A DNA stretch of 41,695 nt from Nocardioidaceae bacterium. Its GTDB lineage: Bacteria; Actinomycetota; Actinomycetes; Propionibacteriales; Nocardioidaceae. Below are positions 30,293-38,194 of the stretch, one piece after another; position 1 is the stretch's first letter, and each line of letters starts with the position of its first letter. The notes under the pieces are model-generated. The model ran no database searches. It saw only the letters and a list, made by a program, of their open reading frames with translations, and was not told where the DNA came from. The stretch covers positions 1-41,695 of the forward strand of contig JACCXO010000025.1 in the NCBI GenBank assembly GCA_013696975.1, given 5' to 3'. The translations under genes were made by a program, and so were the position numbers.

Positions 30293-31852
30293 TCAGGGCA
30301 GCGGCAGATTGCTCGAAGGCGGCTCGTCGGTGCCGATCGGCAGTGGGGAAGGCACAGAGACCCTCCCCGTGGGAAGCGAAGCCGTGAGCCCGGTCACCGT
30401 GGGCAGCGTCAACGTCGGCACCGGCACAGTGGGCGTCGTCTCGGTGGGCAGCGTCTCGGTGGGCGCCGTCTCGGTGGGCGCCGGCACAGTGGGCGCCGTC
30501 TCGGTGGGCAGCGTCTCGGTGGGCGCCGTCTCGGTCGGCAGCAGCGTTGGTTCAGGCGTCGTCTCGGTGGGCGCCGTCTCGGTGGGCAGCGGCGAAGTAG
30601 AAGCCGGAGGAGATTCCCCGACGGACGGTCCACCGCCTCCAGGGTCGGCCGACACGCTCGGCACAGGTTCCGACGGGTTGATGATCGTCGGGAAGGTCGG
30701 CCCAGGGTCGCCGCCTCCTGGTAGGGGATCCGAAGGCTCCGGTTCCGGTTGCGGCTGAGTCGGAGGCTGCGGTGACGGCCCTGGCAGGAGTGGTAGAGAT
30801 GGATCGCCGCGCCCGGGGACGAGGTCGCCAGGTCCTGGTCCGGGGTCAGCGCTTGGCACCGGATCTGTACCGGGACTCGGCTGGTCGGGCTGACCGGGAA
30901 CTATTGGGCTGACCCCGTCCGGATAGACATCGATGTCACCCGGGAGCTGTCCAGGTCCCGATACCGGGCTCCCCGACAGCTGCAGCGGCACTAAGGAACT
31001 ACAAGTGGGGCACAACCTCACCGCCCGAGCATCGAGATCTGCCATCTCTTCGGCTGCTTGCGTCAGCTCGTCATCCATTGAGCTCGGCAAGGTCTCACCC
31101 AAGCCGCTTAGTTGGCTGACTGACCGTTCGGTGAAGGCGCGCAGAGTCGCGATGCTCTCGCTGCTGCCGTCTTCGCTGTATGCCGACATGAGCGCCTCAG
31201 CGCCTTGAGCGGACTGAATGGCGAAGAGATCGAGCGTGTCGAGGACGAGGGACGGCGCATCTGGATCGCTCCAGCCTTCAGCCGCCAGCCCGTCCACTTC
31301 GTCGAGTCGGGTGCCGGCCTGCTCGAGCAGCTCTCCACCCTTGTCGGCAGCCGAGCCGGCCAGCGCGACCTGAATGTGCTCGAGCGATCGCTTGACTGGG
31401 TAGAGCGTCTCGCCCGGAAGGGCCGACTGGCTGGCGACTGCGACACCCGTGCTTGCAACAAAAACGACGCCTCCCGTTAACCCCAGCGAGATCAGGCGCC
31501 TTCGGACCGGTGATCGGCTTCTGTTCTTGCCCACAACGTCGAGGAGATCCGGTGCAGTCACGACACTGGGGCCGGTTCTCACGGCCGCGGATAACTCGAC
31601 CGGGGCGGCGGCCATCAGCCGGGCACGCAAGCCGGCGGCGAACTCGGCGCTCATCGGGGGAGACTCGACTCGCCGGAGCTCCTCCACCAGCAACACGAAG
31701 GCTTGCGTCTCTGCCGCGCGGTCCGGACGGCGGCCACCCTGGGCGGGCGGCGTCTCGTGGGCCACCAACGGCGTGCTCGCGCCCGCGAGCCCACTTTCCA
31801 GCGCAGCGGCGAAGTCGTCAGCCTGGCGACGCGTGCTCGTGATGCGCATCAT
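30293..31852 (-). CDS. rsbN: DUF5667 membrane protein, RsbN-like anti-sigma candidate
   Basis: A 519-residue protein next to a BldN-like sigma gene. Residues 1-80 form a helical cytoplasmic part that would hold the sigma factor (AETQAFVLLVEELRRVESPP). Residues 119-140 form one membrane helix (ISLGLTGGVVFVASTGVAVA), followed by the DUF5667 hallmark ALPGETLYPVKRSLE and a helical extracellular domain to about 280. A CPTC pair follows, then a very long Pro/Thr/Ser/Gly-rich tail (about 300-519) with repeated PTETAPTETLPTE. Streptomyces RsbN, the membrane anti-sigma factor of BldN, has the same genomic place. The tail is the unusual part. The symbol is by synteny and architecture. Confidence 0.75.
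   Translation of the reverse strand: MMRITSTRRQADDFAAALESGLAGASTPLVAHETPPAQGGRRPDRAAETQAFVLLVEELRRVESPPMSAEFAAGLRARLMAAAPVELSAAVRTGPSVVTAPDLLDVVGKNRSRSPVRRRLISLGLTGGVVFVASTGVAVASQSALPGETLYPVKRSLEHIQVALAGSAADKGGELLEQAGTRLDEVDGLAAEGWSDPDAPSLVLDTLDLFAIQSAQGAEALMSAYSEDGSSESIATLRAFTERSVSQLSGLGETLPSSMDDELTQAAEEMADLDARAVRLCPTCSSLVPLQLSGSPVSGPGQLPGDIDVYPDGVSPIVPGQPDQPSPGTDPVPSADPGPGPGDLVPGRGDPSLPLLPGPSPQPPTQPQPEPEPSDPLPGGGDPGPTFPTIINPSEPVPSVSADPGGGGPSVGESPPASTSPLPTETAPTETTPEPTLLPTETAPTETLPTETAPTVPAPTETAPTETLPTETTPTVPVPTLTLPTVTGLTASLPTGRVSVPSPLPIGTDEPPSSNLPLP
30399..30595. repeat. 15-bp imperfect tandem repeats in the DUF5667 gene
   Basis: About 13 copies of a 15-base unit resembling gtgggcgccgtctcg, varying at two or three positions, with two degenerate units. 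On the coding (minus) strand each encodes five residues of PTETA, PTETL or PTETT type. The unit length keeps the frame, so copy number could vary without breaking the gene. Confidence 0.85.
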
Positions 31853-32027
31853 CGCTGCCAGTCCCTTGCCACGCTTGCCTCAGCTGAGCTCGGAGGTGAA
31901 GTCCTCACTGAACCCAACGAGACAGCGCCGACAGAAGTTATGCCCGATTGCTCGCCTCTGCGCTGATGACCCAGAACGTCGAGACCAGCGAACCGCTGAA
32001 GCGGGCTAGGCCGGCTGGTTGGCGCGG

Positions 32028-32750
32028 TCACAACAACCCGTCCGGTAGCTGCTTGGCGAGGTTGCGGACTGCGCGGAGTTGAAGTTGTTTGACGGCTCCC
32101 TCGGATCGACCCAGCGCCTCGGCGGCCTGCTGAATCGAGTTGCCGTTGAGGAACCGAAGCACCAGGCACTCCTGCTGGTCGGCAGGCAGTCTGGTGAGAG
32201 CTTCCCGCAGGAGCTGGGTCGTGACCTCCTGGAGCACCTCGTCCTCAGGCGTCGAGGTTGCTTGCTCGTGCTCGGTGAAGTCATCGGTGGTGATCTCCAA
32301 ACGAGCCCGACTGGACTTGTAGTGATCGGCGATGAGGTTGCGCGCGATCGTCGTCAACCAGGCACCGAAATTCCTGCCCTGCCAGCGAAACTTGCCGATT
32401 GATCTGAGCGCCCTGAAGAACGTCTCGCTGGTCAGGTCCTCGGCAAGGGTCCGACTGCTGACTCGGTAGTAGACGAAGCGATAGACAGCCGGACTGTAGT
32501 GGTCGTAGAGAGCCCCAAATGCCTCCGCGTCTCCTTGCCGGGCGAGCCCGACCAGCGCGTTTATTCTGGCTGACTCTGGGTCGGCCGCCGCAGGGTTACC
32601 CCCCTGCCGGGGCCAAGGGGGGCTTTCGGGAGAGGAGGACCCGATGGAGGTGAGAAGAGTCTGGGCCGCGAGGACTTCGGCGACAGCCAGGCGCAGAGCG
32701 GCATAGCCGGTGAGCGAGAGCGGAGCCCGCTGATCCGGTGTCACGTACAC
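32028..32750 (-). CDS. bldN: BldN-like ECF sigma factor with N-terminal extension
   Basis: A 240-residue sigma-70 family factor. Region 2 (66-150) has AFGALYDHYSPAVYRFVYYR, DLTSETFFRALRSIGKFRWQ and FGAWLTTIARNLIADH; region 4 (180-236) has RLPADQQECLVLRFLNGNSI and GRSEGAVKQLQLRAVRNLAK. These closely follow Streptomyces BldN from memory. A 60-residue extension precedes region 2, beginning MYVTPDQRAPLSLTGYAALR; BldN also starts MY and is made as a pro-sigma whose leader is removed. Synteny with SCO3316-SCO3330 supports orthology. The GTG at 32750 is chosen for the conserved MY; GTG 32744 is an alternative. The DUF5667 gene follows after 175 bases. Confidence 0.85.
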   Translation of the reverse strand: MYVTPDQRAPLSLTGYAALRLAVAEVLAAQTLLTSIGSSSPESPPWPRQGGNPAAADPESARINALVGLARQGDAEAFGALYDHYSPAVYRFVYYRVSSRTLAEDLTSETFFRALRSIGKFRWQGRNFGAWLTTIARNLIADHYKSSRARLEITTDDFTEHEQATSTPEDEVLQEVTTQLLREALTRLPADQQECLVLRFLNGNSIQQAAEALGRSEGAVKQLQLRAVRNLAKQLPDGLL

Positions 32751-33023
32751 CGCCTATCCGACGCGGACGCTTGGGAATCTCCCTCGTGCCACTGTACGTC
32801 GACGGACCCACGAAGGAAACGGCATGCACGAACCCGGAACCCGTCACGAACGCAGCGGTCTCAGGCCCACCGCCACGGCGTCAACCGCACTGTTCCAGCC
32901 CAGCGGCCCGCCTCCGTAATCGGCCCTTGAAGGTGGGAGACTTCACCGGATGAAGGTCGTGATTGCGGCGACGAACGTCGCCGAACTGTGGTGCTGGCTC
33001 GTCGGTTCGGCTCTGGCACCGGC
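32751..33023. other. 273-base gap between the sigma and glutaredoxin-like genes
   Basis: This is the longest gene-free stretch in the window and is divergent. It must contain the sigma gene promoter, but no convincing -35/-10 pair was found. The tracked ORF at 32738-32953 has no family features. A strong inverted repeat lies at 32966-32983. Confidence 0.5.
32966..32983. repeat. 8-bp inverted repeat upstream of the glutaredoxin-like gene
   Basis: CGGCGACG, two bases (aa), CGTCGCCG. It is either an operator-like dyad or, as RNA, a hairpin with a 7-bp stem and GAAC tetraloop, 40 bases before the ATG at 33024. Confidence 0.6.
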
Positions 33024-33263
33024 ATGAGCGACGCGCGAGTCTTGCTGCTTTCGAAACCTGGATGCCACCTGTGCGATGAGGCACGCTCGGTGATCGAGGC
33101 CGTCTGCGCCGAGACTGGTGAGGCATATGCCGAAAGGGACATCACCGCCGAAACAGAGTTGATGGCGCAGTATGCCGAGCAGATCCCCGTCACGTTCGTC
33201 GATGGCCGCCAGCATGACTATTGGCGGGTCTCACCCGAGCGCTTACGCACCGCCCTTACGTGA
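33024..33263 (+). CDS. glutaredoxin-like thioredoxin-fold protein
   Basis: A 79-residue thioredoxin-fold protein with the redox motif KPGCHLCDEA (C14, C17) and the cis-proline in QIPVTFVDG. It belongs to the DUF836/glutaredoxin 2 group that sits before rex-hemA in Streptomyces and before hemA in mycobacteria (Rv0508). It probably reduces a small disulfide or mixed disulfide in the cytoplasm; the partner is unknown. I chose ATG 33024 because residues from 32988 are not conserved and the family is short. There is no Shine-Dalgarno sequence; the hairpin upstream may matter. Confidence 0.87.
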   Translation: MSDARVLLLSKPGCHLCDEARSVIEAVCAETGEAYAERDITAETELMAQYAEQIPVTFVDGRQHDYWRVSPERLRTALT

Positions 33264-33361
33264 CCCACCGGTCTTCTCTCGTGACGCCCGGTACTGGAGC
33301 GAGGGGACGACGTGAGCGGAGATGCACCAGCGAATGCTGACGGGGCTCATGCCGAACGATT

Positions 33362-33379
33362 TTGTTCTCGCGTTCACAA
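33362..33379 (+). promoter_or_regulatory. Rex operator (ROP)
   Basis: TTGTTCTCGCGTTCACAA matches the Streptomyces Rex operator consensus TTGTGAACGCGTTCACAA at 15 of 18 positions, with a perfect right half. It covers the -35 hexamer and most of the spacer of the rex promoter, so Rex bound here would block transcription. Confidence 0.75.
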
Positions 33380-33390
33380 ACTCTTAGAGT
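33362..33390 (+). promoter_or_regulatory. rex-hem operon promoter
   Basis: TTGTTC (33362-33367), 17 bases, TAGAGT (33385-33390). The predicted transcription start is near 33397, giving a leader of about 64 bases to GTG 33461, which has GGGAG upstream. Confidence 0.65.
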
Positions 33391-33460
33391 GACTTCACCG
33401 CCTGTTGCTGGACCGCCTCGACGGCCGAAGCATCGTCTTGCACGTGGCGTCGGGAGCGTC

Positions 33461-34168
33461 GTGACTAATGCAGGGGGCCGCAAAGGCGGCCGAGCCCGCG
33501 TCGAGCGCGCCGAGAGGGGCATCCCCGAGGCGACGGTCGCCCGGCTCCCGGTATACCTGCGGGCACTCACAGCCCTCTCCGACCGCGACGTGACGACGGC
33601 CAGCAGCGAAGATCTGGCCGTGTCGGCAGGAGTCAACTCGGCCAAGCTGCGCAAGGACCTCTCCTACCTCGGCACCTACGGCACCCGAGGCGTGGGCTAT
33701 GACGTCGACTACCTGCGCTACCAGATCGCCCGTGAGATCGGGCTGACCCAAGACTGGTCCGTCGTCATCGTCGGGATCGGTAACCTCGGTCACGCTCTCG
33801 CCAACTATTCCGGCTTCGCCTCCCGAGGTTTCAGGGTGACTGCCCTGCTCGACAGCGACGAGGCCCGCGTCGGTGAAAGTGTCGGTGACCTGCACATCAG
33901 CTCGCTCGACGACCTGGACGAGATCGTGCGCTCAGGGTCGGTGTCGATTGGCGTCATTGCGACGCCGGCAGCGGCGGCTCAGATTGTTTGCGACCGGCTG
34001 GTGGCCGCTGGGGTGAGCAGCATCCTCAACTTCGCGCCCGCCCTGCTGTCGGTGCCAGACCATGTCGACATACGCAAGGTCGACCTATCCATAGAGCTGC
34101 AGATCCTTGCCTTTCACGAGCAGCGCAAGACCGGTGCGCTGACCGGGATCAAGGCTGGCACCGGATGA
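33461..34168 (+). CDS. rex: redox-sensing transcriptional repressor Rex
   Basis: Rex represses its targets when NADH is low relative to NAD+ and leaves DNA when NADH binds. The 235-residue protein has an N-terminal winged helix (PVYLRALTALSDRDV, AVSAGVNSAKLRKDLSYLG, the recognition-helix region) and a C-terminal Rossmann fold with VVIVGIGNLGHALANY, followed by the swapped C-terminal helix (SIELQILAFHEQRK). I chose GTG 33461 with GGGAG four bases upstream; the tracked start at 33362 lies inside the operator. Its stop overlaps the hemA ATG (ATGA). The rex-hemACD order and autoregulation are known from S. coelicolor. Confidence 0.95.
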   Translation: MTNAGGRKGGRARVERAERGIPEATVARLPVYLRALTALSDRDVTTASSEDLAVSAGVNSAKLRKDLSYLGTYGTRGVGYDVDYLRYQIAREIGLTQDWSVVIVGIGNLGHALANYSGFASRGFRVTALLDSDEARVGESVGDLHISSLDDLDEIVRSGSVSIGVIATPAAAAQIVCDRLVAAGVSSILNFAPALLSVPDHVDIRKVDLSIELQILAFHEQRKTGALTGIKAGTG

Positions 34169-35466
34169 GCATCTTGATCGTCGGCGCCTCTCACCGCAGT
34201 GCTTCGGTTGAGCTGCTCGAGCGCCTCATGATGGACTTCGACGCTGCGAGCAAGCTGCGCGGACGTGCTCTGCAGACGCCGCATGTGGCCGAGGCGCTCG
34301 TGCTCGCGACCTGCAACCGGATCGAGATCTACGCCGAGGTGGATCGCTTCCACGGCAGCGTCGAGGACCTCACTGCGCTCCTGGTGACGCAGACGGACCT
34401 TCCCCCCGAGCAGGTCTTGTCGGCCCTTTACGTGCACTATGACGAGGCTGCCGTCGCCCACTTGTTCTCCGTGGCCACCGGCCTCGAGTCGATGGTGGTC
34501 GGCGAGGGGCAGATCCTGGGTCAGGTGCGCGAGGCGTTGCGCGGCGGGCAAGACGACGAGACGGTCGGTCCTGCACTCAACTCCCTGTTCCAGCAGGGCC
34601 TGCGGGCTGGCAAGCGGGCCCATTTCGAGACCGATATCGACCGGGCCGGGCAGTCACTCGTCTCGGTCGCTCTAGACGAAGCGGCCCGCACCATCGGACC
34701 TCTGGAGGGTGCGCGCGTCTTCATCGTGGGCGCTGGGTCGATCGCTGCCCTCGCGGCCGCATCGGTACGTCGGGCGGGCGCCTCGCGGATCGTGATCTCG
34801 TCTCGCACTCCAGCGAATGCCGAACGGCTCGCCGCCCACGTTGGTGGCCACAGTGCTGTCCTCGACGAGCTAAGCGCCGAGCTGTCTCGTTGCGACCTGG
34901 TCATCTCGTGCACTGGCGCCACCGGCACTGTCGTCTCAGCGGACCTCATCGCCGGCGCCATGGTGCGACGTCAGGCTGGTACACCTCTAGCGATCATCGA
35001 CCTCGCGCTCCCCCATGATGTCGAGCCCTTGGCCGCCGATCTCCCTGACGTTTTTCTCGTGTCGCTCAAGACGCTGGCGGATTCTGTGCGCAACGGCTCC
35101 GCCGCCGAGGACGTGGCCGCGATCAAGGCGATCGTCGCCGAAGAGGTAGCTGCCTTCACCGCTGCCCGCGATGCCGCCACCGTGGCGCCAACCGTCGTGG
35201 CTCTGCGCACAATGGCGACCAACGTGGTGGCCATCGAGCTTGAACGGCTCTGGGGTCGCGTCGGGGGGCTGACGGGGCCGCAGCGGGACGAGATCATCCA
35301 GACGGTGCGCCGAGTCGCCGACAAGTTGCTGCACGAGCCAACTGTGAGGGTCAAGCAGTTCGCGGGCCGCGCCCCGGAGTCGTCGTACGCCGAAGCATTG
35401 GCTGAGCTCTTCGCGCTTGACCCGGCTGCTGTCGAGGCTGTGACCAGGGCTGGTGACACGCCATGA
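34165..35466 (+). CDS. hemA: glutamyl-tRNA reductase
   Basis: HemA reduces glutamyl-tRNA to glutamate-1-semialdehyde, the first committed step of the C5 tetrapyrrole route. The 433-residue protein has the catalytic Cys50 in LVLATCNRIEIYAEV, VVGEGQILGQVREAL, a NADPH-binding domain with VFIVGAGSIAALAAASV, and a C-terminal dimerisation helix pair. The start overlaps the rex stop by four bases. Placing it directly behind Rex ties haem synthesis to the NADH/NAD+ state. Confidence 0.97.
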   Translation: MSILIVGASHRSASVELLERLMMDFDAASKLRGRALQTPHVAEALVLATCNRIEIYAEVDRFHGSVEDLTALLVTQTDLPPEQVLSALYVHYDEAAVAHLFSVATGLESMVVGEGQILGQVREALRGGQDDETVGPALNSLFQQGLRAGKRAHFETDIDRAGQSLVSVALDEAARTIGPLEGARVFIVGAGSIAALAAASVRRAGASRIVISSRTPANAERLAAHVGGHSAVLDELSAELSRCDLVISCTGATGTVVSADLIAGAMVRRQAGTPLAIIDLALPHDVEPLAADLPDVFLVSLKTLADSVRNGSAAEDVAAIKAIVAEEVAAFTAARDAATVAPTVVALRTMATNVVAIELERLWGRVGGLTGPQRDEIIQTVRRVADKLLHEPTVRVKQFAGRAPESSYAEALAELFALDPAAVEAVTRAGDTP

Positions 35467-36392
35467 CGACGTTGCGGATCGGCACCCGGCCCAGCACGCT
35501 CGCTCGCACGCAAAGCCAGGTCGTCGCCGACCGGCTCACTCAGGCACTGGAGGTGACGGTCGAGCTGGTGCCGGTCATGAGCGATGGCGACCGCTCGATC
35601 GCGCCGCTGACCGAGATCGGGGGTCAAGGCGTCTTTGTAGGCGCTGTACGTGAGGCGCTTGTCGCAGGTGACGTCGACGTCGTCGTGCACTCACTCAAGG
35701 ACTTGCCGACGTTCGCCGACGAACGGGTGCGACTGGCGGCGGTGCCGGCGCGAGACGACTCACGGGATGCACTTGTGGCGCGTGACGGACTGACCCTGGG
35801 GGAGCTGCCGGTGGGCTCAACTGTTGGCACCGGGTCGCCGCGTCGCGCGGCGCAGCTCAAGGCCCTCGGTCTCGGCGTCGACATCGTGCCGATCCGAGGG
35901 AATGTCGATACGCGCCTGACCAAGGTTGCCTCCGGTGAGCTCGACGCAGTCCTCCTCGCACGCGCCGGACTCGTACGACTCGGTCGACAAGGCGAGATCA
36001 CCGAGACCATTGACCCGATTCAGATGCTGCCCGCACCCGGTCAAGGAGCTTTGGCCGTCGAGGTGGCCGCGTCTCCCGGCAGTCTCGCGGGCGACATCTC
36101 TGCCGCTCTGGATGACAGCAACACCCGCGCTGCTGTCACAGCTGAGCGCGCACTCTTGCGCACTCTCGAGGCCGGTTGTCTCGCGCCGGTGGGCGCCTTG
36201 GCAGAGGTCGCCGAGGGCGAAGACGGTCTGGAGCTCTGGCTGCGCGCGGTGGTGGTGACACTCGATGGCTCCTACGCCGTACGCCAATCCGCTGTCGGCA
36301 GCATCGCTGAGCCGGCAGAGGTCGGCGACCGACTCGCCAAGGAGATGCTCGCCGAGGGCGCAGACTGGATTCTGCAGGAGCGGGCCTCGTGA
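35463..36392 (+). CDS. hemC: hydroxymethylbilane synthase (porphobilinogen deaminase)
   Basis: HemC joins four porphobilinogens into hydroxymethylbilane. The 309-residue protein has the N-terminal LRIGTRPSTLARTQSQ, DVVVHSLKDLPT with the catalytic Asp region, GTGSPRRAAQLKAL, IRGNVDTRLTK, and the cofactor-bearing Cys near residue 239 in LEAGCLAPVGALAE. The ATG overlaps the hemA stop (ATGA), and the stop overlaps the GTG of the next gene. Confidence 0.97.
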   Translation: MTTLRIGTRPSTLARTQSQVVADRLTQALEVTVELVPVMSDGDRSIAPLTEIGGQGVFVGAVREALVAGDVDVVVHSLKDLPTFADERVRLAAVPARDDSRDALVARDGLTLGELPVGSTVGTGSPRRAAQLKALGLGVDIVPIRGNVDTRLTKVASGELDAVLLARAGLVRLGRQGEITETIDPIQMLPAPGQGALAVEVAASPGSLAGDISAALDDSNTRAAVTAERALLRTLEAGCLAPVGALAEVAEGEDGLELWLRAVVVTLDGSYAVRQSAVGSIAEPAEVGDRLAKEMLAEGADWILQERAS

Positions 36393-38191
36393 CGACAACG
36401 CCGCCAAGATCCAACGCCCGAAGCGCCCCGGGACAGCAACTCCCCCATCAACCACAACCTGGACCGCAGATAACCGCACACAGTCAACCTCCTCCATACA
36501 AGACGGTGAAGACGAACATGGCGAAGACCGCCACAGCTAAGACATCAAGCCGATCCGCTGGCGCGTCCATGGAACGACGAGTCCGCGCAGTGGGCGCCGC
36601 CGGCTCGGTAGCGTTCGTGGGCACTGGTCCGGGCGACCCGGGACTGCTGACGCTGCGGGCGCTCGAGCTCATCCAGAACGCAGACGTCGTCATCACCGAA
36701 GCGCCTGAGCATGCAGATCTGCTGCTCAACCTGCTCGGTGACCGTCTCGACGAAGTGCTCGTCGTTGACGGTGGCTACGGCGAGAACGGGCAACCACTCA
36801 CTCATGCATCGCGAGCCAAGCTGGTGGTCAAGTACGCCAAGGCCGCAGCCAACGTCGTACGCCTGATCTCCGGCGACCCATGGATGTATGCAACCGGCGC
36901 AGAGGAGGCTGCGGCCTGCGCCAAGGCCGCCGTCACGTTCGAGATTGTGCCCGGTGTCAGCTCGGTCACGGCCGTCCCGGCTTATGCCGGAGTCCCGTTG
37001 ACTACCCGAACGTCGTGTGAGGTGACGGTCCTCAACGTCGCCGGCAAGAGCGGCAAGATCGACTGGACGAAGTACGCGGACTGTCAAACGTTGGTGTTGC
37101 TCGCTGCAGTCGACTGCATCGCCGATGTCGCGCGTGGTCTGCAAGCGGCTGGGCGCTCAGGCGACACACCCATCTCCCTCACCTCCGTCGGCACCACCAC
37201 CGACCAGACGACGGTGGTCTCGACGCTTTCCGACGTTGCTATAGATGTGAAGAACGCCCGTCTGGCTGCCCCGGTGACCACCGTGGTCGGCGAAGTGGTG
37301 GCGATGCGTGCGGCTCTCTCTTGGTACGAGACCAAGCCGCTCTTCGGCTGGCGGATCCTGGTTCCCCGCACCAAGGAGCAGGCGGTGGCGCTGTCATCGA
37401 GCCTGCGCGCGTATGGCGGTGTGCCCGAAGAGGTGCCCACCATCTCGGTCGAGCCGCCACGCAACCCGTTGCAGATGGACAAGGCCGTCCGAGGTCTGGT
37501 CGAGGGTCGTTATGAGTGGATCGTCTTCACCTCGGTCAACGCGGTGAAGTCCGTGCGCGAAAAGTTCGACGACTACGGCCTCGATGCTCGCGCTTTCAGC
37601 GGTCTCAAGGTCGCCGCTGTCGGTGACAAGACCGCCGAGAGTATTGCTGCCTGGGGCATTCTCGCTGACTTGGTGCCGTCGGGAGAGCAGAGCGCACGCG
37701 GTCTGCTCGAGGACTGGCCGCCCTATGACAAGCTGCTCGACCCGATCAACCGGGTCTTCCTACCGCGCGCTGACATCGCCACGGAGACGTTGGTGGCCGG
37801 TCTGCACGATCTGGGTTGGGAGGTTGACGACGTGACGGCCTATCGCACGGTTCGGGCGGCACCGCCGCCGGCACCGACGCGCGACGCAATCAAGACCGGC
37901 AGGTTCGATGCTGTCGTCTTCACGTCGTCTTCGACGGTGCGCAATCTGGTCGGCATCGCGGGCAAGCCGCACGCCAGCACGGTCATCGCCGCGATCGGTC
38001 CGGCCACGGCCAAGACCTGTGAAGAGCACGGGCTCCGCGTCGACGTGCTCGCCTCGCAGCCGTCTGCCGAGGACTTGGCCGAGGCTCTTGCCGACTTCGG
38101 CGCTGCCCGTCGACTCGAGCTGATCGAGGCCGGCGAGCAGGTCGCCAAGCCGTCAGAACGACGTACGCCGACTCGCCGCCGCGCCACCTGA
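36389..38191 (+). CDS. hemD: uroporphyrinogen-III C-methyltransferase / synthase fusion
   Basis: A two-domain protein of 600 residues. The first half is a SUMT/CobA-like methyltransferase (VAFVGTGPGDPGLLTLRALE, RLISGDPWMYATGAEE, VPGVSSVTAVPAYAGVPLT), which would make precorrin-2 for sirohaem or cobalamin. The second half is HemD (FGWRILVPRTKEQAVALSSS, WIVFTSVNAVKSV, DAVVFTSSSTVRNL), which cyclises hydroxymethylbilane. Such fusions occur in Streptomyces and mycobacteria (Rv0511). The start is uncertain. GTG 36389 overlaps hemC (GTGA) like the other junctions, but the first 43 residues are low-complexity with untypical codons. ATG 36518 (557 residues) is a fair alternative. Confidence 0.93.
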   Translation: MTTTPPRSNARSAPGQQLPHQPQPGPQITAHSQPPPYKTVKTNMAKTATAKTSSRSAGASMERRVRAVGAAGSVAFVGTGPGDPGLLTLRALELIQNADVVITEAPEHADLLLNLLGDRLDEVLVVDGGYGENGQPLTHASRAKLVVKYAKAAANVVRLISGDPWMYATGAEEAAACAKAAVTFEIVPGVSSVTAVPAYAGVPLTTRTSCEVTVLNVAGKSGKIDWTKYADCQTLVLLAAVDCIADVARGLQAAGRSGDTPISLTSVGTTTDQTTVVSTLSDVAIDVKNARLAAPVTTVVGEVVAMRAALSWYETKPLFGWRILVPRTKEQAVALSSSLRAYGGVPEEVPTISVEPPRNPLQMDKAVRGLVEGRYEWIVFTSVNAVKSVREKFDDYGLDARAFSGLKVAAVGDKTAESIAAWGILADLVPSGEQSARGLLEDWPPYDKLLDPINRVFLPRADIATETLVAGLHDLGWEVDDVTAYRTVRAAPPPAPTRDAIKTGRFDAVVFTSSSTVRNLVGIAGKPHASTVIAAIGPATAKTCEEHGLRVDVLASQPSAEDLAEALADFGAARRLELIEAGEQVAKPSERRTPTRRRAT

Positions 38192-38194
38192 GCA

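Noticed and set aside
30309-30758. 149-residue plus-strand ORF of GSVSVGAV repeats, and a CRISPR-like look of the repeats
   Set aside because: The repeats are contiguous 15-base units with no unique spacers and encode the PTETx tail on the other strand; the plus ORF is a by-product.
32738-32953. 71-residue plus-strand ORF in the gap before the glutaredoxin-like gene
   Set aside because: Pro/Arg-rich, no start signal or homology pattern, overlaps the sigma gene promoter side.
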